Source: DATMNI01 sp035570275 (GTDB lineage: Bacteria > Acidobacteriota > Terriglobia > Bryobacterales > Bryobacteraceae). Taken from it: DNA of 33,181 bases. Where the stretch lies: assembly GCA_035570275.1 (NCBI GenBank), contig DATMNI010000159.1:1-33181 (forward strand). Reading direction: 5' to 3'. Made by a program: the position numbers and the translations under genes. Shown one piece after another: positions 1-6,792 of this stretch; position 1 is the first letter of the stretch; every line of letters begins with the position of its first letter. The notes beneath the pieces are model-generated. The model was given only the letters and a program-made list of their open reading frames with translations. It was not told where the DNA came from and made no database searches.

Positions 1-31
1 AGAGGCATCTACTTTGGAGAGGCATCTACTT
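1..31. repeat. 14-bp tandem direct repeat at window edge
   Basis: The 14-mer AGAGGCATCTACTT occurs at 1-14 and again at 18-31, a 17-bp period. It lies at the cut edge of the window, so the array may continue outside. No gene is visible in 1-96 and the function is unknown. Confidence 0.7.
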
Positions 32-64
32 GCCGATTTGCGCTTTTGAGGGCTTGACTAGTAT

Positions 65-96
65 ATCTCCATATGGCAATATAGCCATATGGAGAT
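65..96. promoter_or_regulatory. Perfect 13-bp inverted repeat, 6-nt spacer
   Basis: ATCTCCATATGGC (65-77) is followed by AATATA and then its exact reverse complement (84-96). It begins directly after the stop of the ArsR-like tail on the minus strand (stop at 97-99). There is no U-tract, and the AT-rich core resembles a dimeric repressor operator more than an intrinsic terminator. PadR- and ArsR-type regulators use sites of this style. Which gene it served is unclear because the adjacent region is rearranged. Confidence 0.55.
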
Positions 97-642
97 TCAC
101 GAGCAGGCCGACACTCTTAGCTTGGCCTTCGGCGCGCTTGCCAGGTAGTCGTCCAAGCTTGCAAATTTCCCTTCCCAGAACCGGCGAAAGGGCTCCACCC
201 AGTCAGCGATATCCTTGAGCGGAACCAACAATGCCAGCTTCTTGATGCCCTTAAGGAGATTCGCCGCCTCCAGTGCAAGAACAGCGCCGGAGGAGACGCC
301 CCAGACGGATGCCGTACCACCCGCTTCGCTCAGTAGCGCTTCGATGTCTTCGACCTCGCGCTCCACCGCATATGGCGCAGTGTCACTACTGGCGCCTCTA
401 CCTCGGCGGTCATATGTGAAAACCGTGAAGCGCTTTGCCATGAGGTTAGCCAGTTTCCCACTCTGGCCCATGCCTCGGTAGCAGAGCGCGCCGTCGATCA
501 GAATCACAGCCGGTCCGGCACCGATTCGGTCGAACGCGATCGCCGTCCCGTCCTTCGAGAGCACTTTTCTCGCAAAGGGCGGAATCGGAGTCGGCTGCGC
601 AATCTCAGGGGTTCGTCTTTCTTTAGTTCCTACCGTCGTCAT
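97..642 (-). pseudogene. Alpha/beta hydrolase N-terminal half fused to ArsR-like C-terminal tail
   Basis: The first ~139 residues from ATG 642 are the N-terminal half of an alpha/beta hydrolase: a beta-strand ending in LID, the YDRRGRG turn, and the nucleophile elbow GVSSG. The catalytic Asp and His are absent. After KKLALL (about nt 225) the sequence changes to PLKDIADWVEPFRRFWE, which resembles the C-terminal helix of ArsR-family repressors that accompany SRPBCC genes, and it stops at 97. I chose ATG 642 over the upstream GTG 672 because AAGGAGG precedes it at good spacing. The missing hydrolase half lies on the opposite strand at 1171-1575. The product cannot be a working hydrolase, although the chimera is an open frame and could be expressed. 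Confidence is high for the hydrolase half and moderate for the ArsR-like tail. Confidence 0.75.
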
Positions 643-698
643 ATACCCTCCTTTTTCGTTTCTCACTGTCACCTCTTGCGGATGCCGAAACCTGCGGC

Positions 699-1325
699 TT
701 ATGCGATCTTGTGGAGATACTCGGCGAGGTTTTCCAAGGTTCGAGCCGTTCCGGCATCCACACGCATCTTGAGCAAGGCGTCGCGATCCTCAATCGAGTG
801 GCACTCGATTGTCATCGTGAGCTTCGTTTTGCCGCGCTCCTCCGCGAAGACAAGCGTTCCGACCGATTCGGGACTCGACGGAAACATCCGCGTAGCGAAC
901 ACGAGCCGCTCCGGCGGCGTGATTTCGCGATAGGTGCCTGTAAACGAGTATGCCCCTCCACCGGCGCCGCCATGGACCCATCGAAATGCCCCGCTTGGCC
1001 GAAGGTCGATCTCGCAAACGGCGAGCGGCACACCGCTCGGGTCCCACCAATGCGCGACGTGCTCTGCCTTGGTCCAGGCTTCGAAGACCATGCTGCGAGG
1101 CGCATCGAAGATGCGCGTCATCACGATCTCGCGATCGGTCGGCGTTGTAACGCTGAATGTTCCTACAACAGGGGACGATTGGGTCCGGATAGGCGAGGCA
1201 GTTGATGCAGACCGGCGAAGTGATGCGGTCAGGATCTTCCTGAAGTCGGTCGGAGTTCCCGGTTTCTTCATTACGCTGATGCGGCTGATGCCGATGTGGT
1301 CGAAGCTTAAAGCCATCGCACACAC
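699..1325 (-). CDS. SRPBCC (AHSA1-like) domain protein with displaced 5' end
   Basis: From about nt 1160 to the stop this is a typical AHSA1-type SRPBCC protein. It shows REIVMTRIFDAPRSMVFEAW at the start, the AEHVAHWW motif, a GTYREITPPERLVF strand, and the closing amphipathic helix RTLENLAEYL. The fold binds hydrophobic ligands, and in bacteria it often sits beside ArsR repressors. The ~55 residues before the core (1325-1161) are antisense to the hydrolase C-terminal half and unlike any SRPBCC N-terminus. The native start therefore seems to have been lost at a rearrangement junction, and the in-frame ATGs at 1325, 1316 and 1271 are opportunistic. It is either a pseudogene or an N-terminally extended protein. 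Confidence 0.75.
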   Translation of the reverse strand: MCAMALSFDHIGISRISVMKKPGTPTDFRKILTASLRRSASTASPIRTQSSPVVGTFSVTTPTDREIVMTRIFDAPRSMVFEAWTKAEHVAHWWDPSGVPLAVCEIDLRPSGAFRWVHGGAGGGAYSFTGTYREITPPERLVFATRMFPSSPESVGTLVFAEERGKTKLTMTIECHSIEDRDALLKMRVDAGTARTLENLAEYLHKIA

Positions 1326-1575
1326 GCTTCCCTACGACGGCGCGATCGTGCGAGACAACCAAAGAGGCAAACCGTTGCCGGCCAACCGGTGGGCGTCCAT
1401 CACGGTACCGGCACTTGTCATGGATGGCGGGAATAGCCCTGCGTGGATGCGCCACGGGAACCAATCGCTGGCGAGCGTATTACCGAACGCGCGGTACCGC
1501 ACGCTCGAAGGGCAAACCCACATGTTGAAGCCGAAGGTGCACGCGCCGCTGTTGGTGGAGTTTTTTAGAGGTTAG
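1171..1575 (+). pseudogene. Alpha/beta hydrolase C-terminal half, displaced
   Basis: The reading frame ending at 1575 matches the C-terminal half of the same hydrolase family whose N-terminal half is at 97-642 on the other strand. It has a lid segment (DRRSDAVRIFLKSVGVP), AHTLPYDGAIV, the strand carrying the acid residue (VPALVMDGG), and the catalytic His in LEGQTHML. Family-like sequence starts near 1171. The open frame extends upstream to 934, but that part is antisense to the SRPBCC gene. No start codon or ribosome binding site suits this fragment, so it is an orphaned gene piece. Inverting about 226-1165 would put both halves back in line on the plus strand. Confidence 0.75.
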
Positions 1576-1734
1576 ATCAATGCTTAAAGGAGCGACTATC
1601 AGCGTCGGAAACATCTGAGTGTATTGCCCGTGTACCGCGCCGTCAGAATAGACCCCGCCCATTCCCGGCGGGCATCGTAGGTCCCCCGATAGGGCTGGGC
1701 TATAGACGCCCAAATAGTGCGGTTGCCAAAAATG

Positions 1735-1935
1735 ACCTTCGATCGCGCCGTAGTGGCGAACTCCAGGTAAGTTTTCTGGTCGCGAACCTTGCGAAGGCAC
1801 CCGGCCTGCGCCGCGCTGCAAGCGGCCCGCGACCAGCCCAAACGCGCGGCGTTGTCCGAGCATGATGCCGAGCTACAGGACCTGCTGGTTGTCCGGCATC
1901 TCATCGTTGATTTCTTCCATTTCGTCTCCTTCCAT
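1735..1935 (-). pseudogene. Decayed small conserved hypothetical protein
   Basis: Reading from ATG 1935, the frame gives MEGDEMEEINDEMPDNQQVL and then TAG, then resumes in frame with LGIMLGQRRAFGLVAGR. After one extra T it continues in the next frame as CSAAQAGCLRKVRDQKTYLEF. The pieces join into one plausible small protein of a kind I recall from Acidobacteria (LGQRRAF, GRCSAA and DEK-like motifs) whose function is unknown to me. One nonsense codon plus one frameshift indicate a pseudogene. Nothing recognisable follows toward 1576. Family recognition is from memory and moderate. Confidence 0.5.
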
Positions 1936-1943
1936 GACCGCGG

Positions 1944-2033
1944 TTGGGACGGGTGTCCCAACGGACTCCAACTCTCACTGCAAACAAAGAGGGTTGCTGC
2001 GCGGTGGTGTGAGCGGCTGGGACAGGTGTCCCA
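1944..2033. promoter_or_regulatory. Pair of GGGAC...GTCCC palindromes upstream of ECF sigma gene
   Basis: Two near-identical palindromes lie 74 bp apart: TTGGGAC-GGGT-GTCCCAA (1944-1961) and TGGGACA-GG-TGTCCCA (2018-2033). They sit between the decayed gene at 1735-1935 and the sigma-factor start at 2127. Position and symmetry fit operator sites for a dimeric regulator, but a dispersed repeat is equally possible because a related palindrome (CGGGACAAATTGTCCCG) occurs at 15815-15831. No regulator gene is adjacent. Confidence 0.45.
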
Positions 2034-2126
2034 ACCCCTTGCTTTCACCACTGGTTGGGCGCACTCATAGAAATTCTTTTCCTCCCCCGAATCCTTTTCC
2101 CCACGTCCGGGGAATTAGCATTAGAC

Positions 2127-2639
2127 ATGACTGATGCGGACTTCCGCGAGGCGTATGAGCGGCACAAGGACCTCCTCTATCGCTTCGCCCGCCGCATGAC
2201 CGGATCGAACGAGACGGCCGAGGATCTGGTGCATGAGTGCTTTCTGTTGCTATGGCGAAACCGCGTCGCGTATCAGCCCGAGCGCGGGTCGCTTCGCGGC
2301 TTCCTCGTCGGGGTGACGCGTAATCTGGCGTTAAAGCGCATGAACCGCGAGCGAAGCTTCGACCAGTTGGAGGATGACATCGCGACGTGCGGGCCCATCC
2401 ATCCCGCCGATCGCGAACGCGGCTGTATCGTAGCGCAGGCCGTAGAAGCGCTTCCGCCGCTGCAGCGCGAGGCGCTCATCCTGGCGGAGTACGAAGACAT
2501 GCCGCTCGAAGAGATCGCGCGGTCGGTCGGGGCGGAACTGGCGGCGGTGAAATCGCGCCTGCACCGCGCTCGGGAAAACCTGCGGCGAATGCTGGCGCCG
2601 CTGCTCGAATCGAAAGGAAGGGCCAATGGAACACGGTGA
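2127..2639 (+). CDS. ECF-type RNA polymerase sigma factor
   Basis: A 170-residue sigma-70-family extracytoplasmic-function factor that directs RNA polymerase to a small regulon. Region 2 is at roughly residues 5-75 (YRFARRMTGSNETAEDLVHE, FLLLWRNR, LRGFLVGVTRNLALKRM). Region 4 is at about 105-160 (EALPPLQREALILAEYEDMP followed by the helix-turn-helix LEEIARSVGAELAAVKSRLHRARENLRR). ATG 2127 was chosen over upstream 2055 because it places region 2 at the usual distance from the N-terminus. The last 14 nt overlap the next gene, which encodes a small membrane protein, as expected for a sigma/anti-sigma pair. A pair of palindromes lies 94-183 bp upstream. Confidence 0.92.
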   Translation: MTDADFREAYERHKDLLYRFARRMTGSNETAEDLVHECFLLLWRNRVAYQPERGSLRGFLVGVTRNLALKRMNRERSFDQLEDDIATCGPIHPADRERGCIVAQAVEALPPLQREALILAEYEDMPLEEIARSVGAELAAVKSRLHRARENLRRMLAPLLESKGRANGTR

Positions 2640-2946
2640 GGACCGCGAGTTACGAGAATTGCTGCGCGAATGGAGCGTGCCGGATGCGCCTCCATCGCTC
2701 GACCAGAGGGTGCTGGGCGGCCGTCGTTCCGGCCGCGAGGCATGGTGGAGATTTCTGCTTACGGGATCCATCCGAATTCCTGTTCCGGTGGGCATGGCGT
2801 TCGCCGCCGTACTGCTGGTCACGATCGGCGGTCTCATCCGGCAGCGCCCCGCGCCGGCTCCGGCTCCTTCAACGGTCAGCCTGGTGGACTTCCGGCCGGT
2901 GAGCGATCTCAATGTGAGGGTGATTCGCCAGCATGAGTCGAACTAG
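2626..2946 (+). CDS. Small single-span membrane protein, putative anti-sigma factor
   Basis: A 106-residue protein starting 14 nt before the sigma-factor stop, with GGAAGG just upstream of its ATG. The cytoplasmic part (about 1-45) is charged and has LREWSVPDAPPSLDQRVL, a motif style common in short Acidobacterial anti-sigma or sigma-associated proteins. One transmembrane segment follows (about 53-70, VPVGMAFAAVLLVTIGGLI), then a Pro/Ala-rich stretch and a short extracytoplasmic tail. No zinc-binding HxxxCxxC is present, so it is not a ZAS anti-sigma factor. The role is inferred from position and topology. Confidence 0.75.
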   Translation: MEHGEDRELRELLREWSVPDAPPSLDQRVLGGRRSGREAWWRFLLTGSIRIPVPVGMAFAAVLLVTIGGLIRQRPAPAPAPSTVSLVDFRPVSDLNVRVIRQHESN

Positions 2947-3793
2947 AGTCATCTGTGGTGTGTTCGCCGCCGCCGTCGGCCTGTTTGCACAGGGAGGCGG
3001 GCTGACGGTTAGCAGCCCGTCGTGGAAGGGACTGGAGATCCACTTCGAGACCAAAATCGAACCTCCTGGAACGCTGCTTCCCGGCGGAGTCATTAGCGGA
3101 CCAGACAGCGCGCATCACATCATCAACGATGCCGCGCATCGGCGGGCTTTCGGCTATAACATCGGGCTCGATCCCGACCAGAATGGCCAAACCGCGCAGA
3201 TCCGCATTGAGCGCTGGAATCCCGCGGAATCAAAAGTTACTTTCCATGCCGGCTGGACGTTCTTGGAGCTGCCGAAATACCCGCTCATTCCCAACGTGAG
3301 AGTGGGGGAGACCGTGGCGCTCGATCTGCTGGTCAACTCGTCTACCGGCCAGAAGGTGGTGGACTATCTCACGCTGCGGCGCCACGGCGATATGGACCTT
3401 CGGAGTGCATCCCACGACTTCGCCGTGGCCGATGCGGAACTGATGCTCGCGGAGCCGCGGCTCTTTCTCAATGGGAAGCTGGAGGCCGAAGACAGCGCCG
3501 GAGTGTCTGGAACGGTGATCTGGTTGTATCTTATGGGACACGGAAGATTCGTCCTGTCGCTGATTCCTCATGACAAGCTCGGGTTCGTAAGGAATGGCGT
3601 CGTATCGCGGAACGGTCTGCTATTCCGGGACCGAGGGGTGGAATTTCGAGTCGAGTGCGACAGCCGCATCGCACCCGGCTCTGGTACGTACAACCTATAC
3701 GTGCGGGAGGAACGCGAGTGGCGACCTGACGGCGGAGCGCCATTCCGGATCGGTTCGGCCGATAGCGCCGAGTTGGTCGTCGGTAAGAAATAA
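2933..3793 (+). CDS. Secreted protein of unknown function in the sigma-factor operon
   Basis: A 286-residue protein whose ATG overlaps the previous gene by 14 nt, so it is probably translationally coupled. Residues 1-20 form a signal peptide (VICGVFAAAVGLFAQ). The rest is soluble and predicted beta-rich, with several short strands such as KVTFHAGWTFLELP and VALDLLVNSSTGQKVVDYLTL. I do not recognise a named domain. Co-transcription with an ECF sigma factor, a membrane protein and a TIGR03435 protein suggests an envelope or extracellular role under that sigma factor. Confidence 0.8.
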   Translation: MSRTRVICGVFAAAVGLFAQGGGLTVSSPSWKGLEIHFETKIEPPGTLLPGGVISGPDSAHHIINDAAHRRAFGYNIGLDPDQNGQTAQIRIERWNPAESKVTFHAGWTFLELPKYPLIPNVRVGETVALDLLVNSSTGQKVVDYLTLRRHGDMDLRSASHDFAVADAELMLAEPRLFLNGKLEAEDSAGVSGTVIWLYLMGHGRFVLSLIPHDKLGFVRNGVVSRNGLLFRDRGVEFRVECDSRIAPGSGTYNLYVREEREWRPDGGAPFRIGSADSAELVVGKK

Positions 3794-3808
3794 CCAAGGA
3801 GAGGAAAC

Positions 3809-4540
3809 ATGCTTAACAGCAGATTGGGATTCGTGTGTCTGAGCTTGGCGGCCATGGCGTTTGGCCAGGCATCATTCGAAGTGGCGTCCATCAAGCCGCA
3901 TCCCGGCATCGTGACGTCCTCATCGGACCCGAGAGTTAAAGGCAGCCGCGTAACGGCAACCGCCTCGACGCTGATGGATATGATCACTACCGCCTATCAC
4001 GTGCGCAACGACCAGATTTCCGGAGCGCCCGGCTGGGCGTCCTCGGATCACTACGATTTGGAGGCCAGGGCGGGAGAGCAAGCTATCACCACCGAGCAGA
4101 TGCGGCCGATGCTGCAGGCGTTGCTTGAGAACCGGTTTCAACTTCGGATCCACCGCGAAAACAGGGCCGTTCCAATGTTCGCACTGGTGGTGGGGAAGCA
4201 CGGCCCAAAGTTCCAAGAATCGTCTCCTACAGATGACCCCAAAAGCAGCATCACTGGCGACGGCATGGGCATGCATTTGGAATTTGCCCGGCAGACCATG
4301 GCGAATCTCGCCTCCCGCCTATCGAGTAACGGAGCCGGCTGGCCGGTAATCGACAAGACCGGTCTAACGGGACAGTACACGTTTAAGCTGGAATGGGCAC
4401 ACGAAATTCCGGGACACGAATCGGCGTTGCCGTCGCTCCCGGATGCCTTGCAGGAACAAGCCGGTCTCAAACTGGAACTCACCAAGGGGCAGGGTGAATT
4501 CATCGTCATCGATCACGCCCAAAAGCCTTCGGCAAACTAG
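3809..4540 (+). CDS. TIGR03435 family secreted protein
   Basis: A 243-residue secreted protein of the TIGR03435 family, which is heavily expanded in Solibacter and relatives and has no established function. The N-terminal signal peptide ends near AMAFGQ. The family signature FEVASIKPH follows immediately, then ITTAYHV, GAPGWASSDHYDLEARA, the MLQALLENRFQLRIHRE segment, and the C-terminal VIDKTGLTGQYTFKLEW and ALQEQAGLKLE...VIDHAQKPSAN blocks. Length is typical. AAGGAGAGG precedes the ATG, and only 15 nt separate it from the preceding gene, so it is the last gene of the sigma-factor operon. This is the strongest single taxonomic marker in the window. Confidence 0.93.
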   Translation: MLNSRLGFVCLSLAAMAFGQASFEVASIKPHPGIVTSSSDPRVKGSRVTATASTLMDMITTAYHVRNDQISGAPGWASSDHYDLEARAGEQAITTEQMRPMLQALLENRFQLRIHRENRAVPMFALVVGKHGPKFQESSPTDDPKSSITGDGMGMHLEFARQTMANLASRLSSNGAGWPVIDKTGLTGQYTFKLEWAHEIPGHESALPSLPDALQEQAGLKLELTKGQGEFIVIDHAQKPSAN

Positions 4541-4699
4541 AGAACGCCGCTACTGATTTGTTGCCCTACAGGATAGATCCTCCCTGACGGCGTAGCGTTT
4601 ACAAATCCATGTTGGCGGTTTGCCGACTCGGCCGGCAGTCCCAGGCCGCCGGCGTCGGCAGTTGCAACTGGTTATCATCTTGGCGAATGCCGCCACTTC

Positions 4700-5875
4700 T
4701 TGGCCGGACAACTAAGCGGTGATACTCAACAAAACGGGAAAATCAAACGAGCGGTCCCCCCATGCCTGCCATGTTTTGTTGACACTGAGTTGCATCTGAG
4801 GTGTAATGGTTCTGGCGTGATCAGGCTGACACCGAAGCCGCACCAGAGTCGCAAGGGCGCCCCGAAATCCGCCTCCCGGATGGCTGCGCGTGTCGCTCTA
4901 TGGCTGGGTGGCCTGTCGCTGACCGCCGTCTTGATCTGGCAGGCATTCAGTCAGGGCGGCAACCCCGATCCTCTGGCGCCGCATGTGGGTTTCAACGCCG
5001 CCACCCTCGACATTGCGGTGCTCGTCTTTCGCGAGGGCCTGGAATGCATTCTGGTCCTGGCGGCCATCACGGCAACCATGGGCGTATCAGTGGGTGCGTC
5101 TGGGGGTGCATCCGGGGGCGCATCAGGCGATGACTATCGTCGCCCGGTGGCCTTCGGCGCTGGGGCGGCATTCCTGGCAACCTTGGTCACATGGTGGATT
5201 GCCATTGGCCTGATCGACGATCTGACGCAGAAATTGTCCACCCTGAATCTCCAGGCTGCCACGGGCCTCCTTGCCATTGTGGTGCTGCTGGTGGTGATGA
5301 ACTGGTTCTTTCACAAGGTCTACTGGACTGGGTGGATCTCGCTGCATACGAGGAAGAAACAACACCTGCTGGAACGCTCTAAAACCACTGAAGCTTCGAA
5401 GGCGAATCCGTGGTGGGGTTTTGCGTTGCTGGGGTTCACCTCGTTGTATCGCGAGGGCTTTGAGGTCGTCCTCTTCTTGCAGAGTTACCGCCTCAAGCGC
5501 GGTGGCCAGGTTGTGCTTTACGGGGTGTTACTGGGCCTGCTGTTCTCCGGCATCATTGCGGTTCTGACGTTTCTGGCTCATCGCCGCCTGCCCTATCGCA
5601 GAATGTTGATCCTGACAGGCATCATGCTGGGGGCAGTCCTCCTGGTGATGGTCGGGGAAGAAGCCCAGGAAATGCAAGCGGCCCACTGGATTCCGACCAC
5701 CGTGCTGCCGCGGCTGGCGGCGCTGATTCCGCCGTGGATGGGGCTTTGGTTTTCGGTGTTTCCCACCGTCGAGACGCTCGGCGCCCAGGCAGTTGCCACC
5801 CTGCTGGTGGTCGGTTCGTACTTTGCGGCCCGGGTCCAGCGCCGGTTTATCGCGGAAGTATCCCGCGGTGCGTAA
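4700..5875 (+). CDS. FTR1-family iron permease-like membrane protein
   Basis: A polytopic protein with both FTR1 signatures: REGLE in the first helix of the core and REGFE about 135 residues later. In this family these glutamates bind iron for import, usually with a ferroxidase or periplasmic partner, and no partner gene is adjacent. About seven hydrophobic segments are visible. The first ~60 residues are polar and unlike the family, so translation may begin at ATG 4880 (MAARVALWLGG) or GTG 4817 rather than 4700. A three-unit 12-bp tandem repeat (5093-5128) encodes GASGGASGGASG in a loop after the REGLE helix. The gene stands alone and could be a transferred single gene. Confidence 0.85.
   Translation: MAGQLSGDTQQNGKIKRAVPPCLPCFVDTELHLRCNGSGVIRLTPKPHQSRKGAPKSASRMAARVALWLGGLSLTAVLIWQAFSQGGNPDPLAPHVGFNAATLDIAVLVFREGLECILVLAAITATMGVSVGASGGASGGASGDDYRRPVAFGAGAAFLATLVTWWIAIGLIDDLTQKLSTLNLQAATGLLAIVVLLVVMNWFFHKVYWTGWISLHTRKKQHLLERSKTTEASKANPWWGFALLGFTSLYREGFEVVLFLQSYRLKRGGQVVLYGVLLGLLFSGIIAVLTFLAHRRLPYRRMLILTGIMLGAVLLVMVGEEAQEMQAAHWIPTTVLPRLAALIPPWMGLWFSVFPTVETLGAQAVATLLVVGSYFAARVQRRFIAEVSRGA
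5093..5128 (+). repeat. 3 x 12-bp in-frame tandem repeat in the permease gene
   Basis: Three consecutive 12-bp units (GGTGCGTCTGGG and two variants) each encode Gly-Ala-Ser-Gly. They lie in a loop between membrane segments. The in-frame unit size means copy-number changes alter loop length without breaking the gene. Confidence 0.85.
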
Positions 5876-5970
5876 TCGTTCACCCGCCGCAATTTCGGCG
5901 CCGGCCGTATCTGAACGCCATGCTCCTCGCCTTCCCCGCCCCACTTGTGCGGGCGTTATCCCGCGCTCGA

Positions 5971-6681
5971 TCATGGCAACAGCGCGCGCTTGCTTTCCGG
6001 GTGGCGCAGGAATGCCTCGGCTTGGGGGAAGCCGCTCTCCGCGCCGCGAAACCGCGTGATCTCCACCTGTTTCGGGTACCACTTGCCCGGCTGCTGTGAC
6101 ACATGCGCGTAACAGGCGTCGCGGCGGCGCGTTTCCACCGAGGAGATATCTACGTAGTCGGCGGGTGAGAACATGGTGGTATCCTCGGCGACCTCGTAAT
6201 AGTACAGCGCGAATCTCTTGCCGGCTTTCCACCAGGCATCCAGGGTAAGCATGGAGACGGCGCGATGGTCGCGGTGACGGTCGATGGGCCACTGGGTGAA
6301 TACCACATCGGGCCTCTCCGCGGCCAGCACGCGGGCGAAGGCCTCATAGTGCGGGGCATCCACGCTGGCGCGGCCGTCGTACTGGCCGGCGAAAACGGCA
6401 CGGGCCTTCAGACTTTGACAAGCCTGCTGGGCCTCGGCGGTGCGGATGCCGGCACAACGCCCCAGGCTCGCTCCGCCGCAGTACCCCTCGCCGCGATTCA
6501 GGTACAGCAGCACCACTTCATGGCCGAGTTCGGTGTAGCGCGCCACGGTCCCGGCGCAGCCGCATTCCGGGTCGCCCGGATGACCGCCCGCGACGACGAT
6601 CTTTAGGGCCTGCGTCCCGGATTGCGCCCGCAGGGGCAGAGCGGTGGCGGCAGCCAGCAGATGGCGGCGTGAGATGATCAC
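5971..6681 (-). CDS. PIG-L/LmbE-family deacetylase with HPGD active-site variant, Tat-like signal
   Basis: A 236-residue PIG-L (LmbE-like) protein. These are usually zinc-dependent N-acetyl-sugar deacetylases. The N-terminus SRRHLLAAATALPLRAQ looks like a twin-arginine or Sec signal. The active-site loop reads AGGHPGDPE where the family consensus is AHPDDxE: the His and second Asp (zinc ligands) remain, while the first Asp, the presumed catalytic base, is Gly. The distal zinc ligand region HRDHRAV is present. Substrate is unknown and the enzyme may be altered or inactive. Convergent with the permease and divergent from the AraC-type regulator. Confidence 0.85.
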   Translation of the reverse strand: MIISRRHLLAAATALPLRAQSGTQALKIVVAGGHPGDPECGCAGTVARYTELGHEVVLLYLNRGEGYCGGASLGRCAGIRTAEAQQACQSLKARAVFAGQYDGRASVDAPHYEAFARVLAAERPDVVFTQWPIDRHRDHRAVSMLTLDAWWKAGKRFALYYYEVAEDTTMFSPADYVDISSVETRRRDACYAHVSQQPGKWYPKQVEITRFRGAESGFPQAEAFLRHPESKRALLP

Positions 6682-6792
6682 GGAAGAATTGTAATACGAG
6701 CGCCCCGGACCTGAGGATCATGCCGTGGTTCGCTGCCCCACAGAAATAGCCGCGCGGGCGGAATGGCGGTTTTAATGTGATGATGGGAGCAG

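Noticed and set aside
65..96. Intrinsic terminator for the minus-strand chimera
   Set aside because: The stem is AT-rich in its centre and no U-run follows on the minus strand, so an operator or recombination site is more likely.
1599..2051. 150-residue minus-strand frame taken as an intact gene
   Set aside because: Only its middle (CSAAQAGCLRKVRDQKTYLE) looks protein-like, and the natural N-terminus of that piece is in another frame, so it is better explained as a frameshifted pseudogene.
4541..4699. Riboswitch or small RNA before the FTR1-like gene
   Set aside because: Some GC-rich self-complementarity is present but no recognised consensus or terminator structure could be supported.
5528..6292. 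254-residue minus-strand frame spanning the permease 3' end and PIG-L gene
   Set aside because: It overlaps two well-supported genes and has low-complexity shadow composition.
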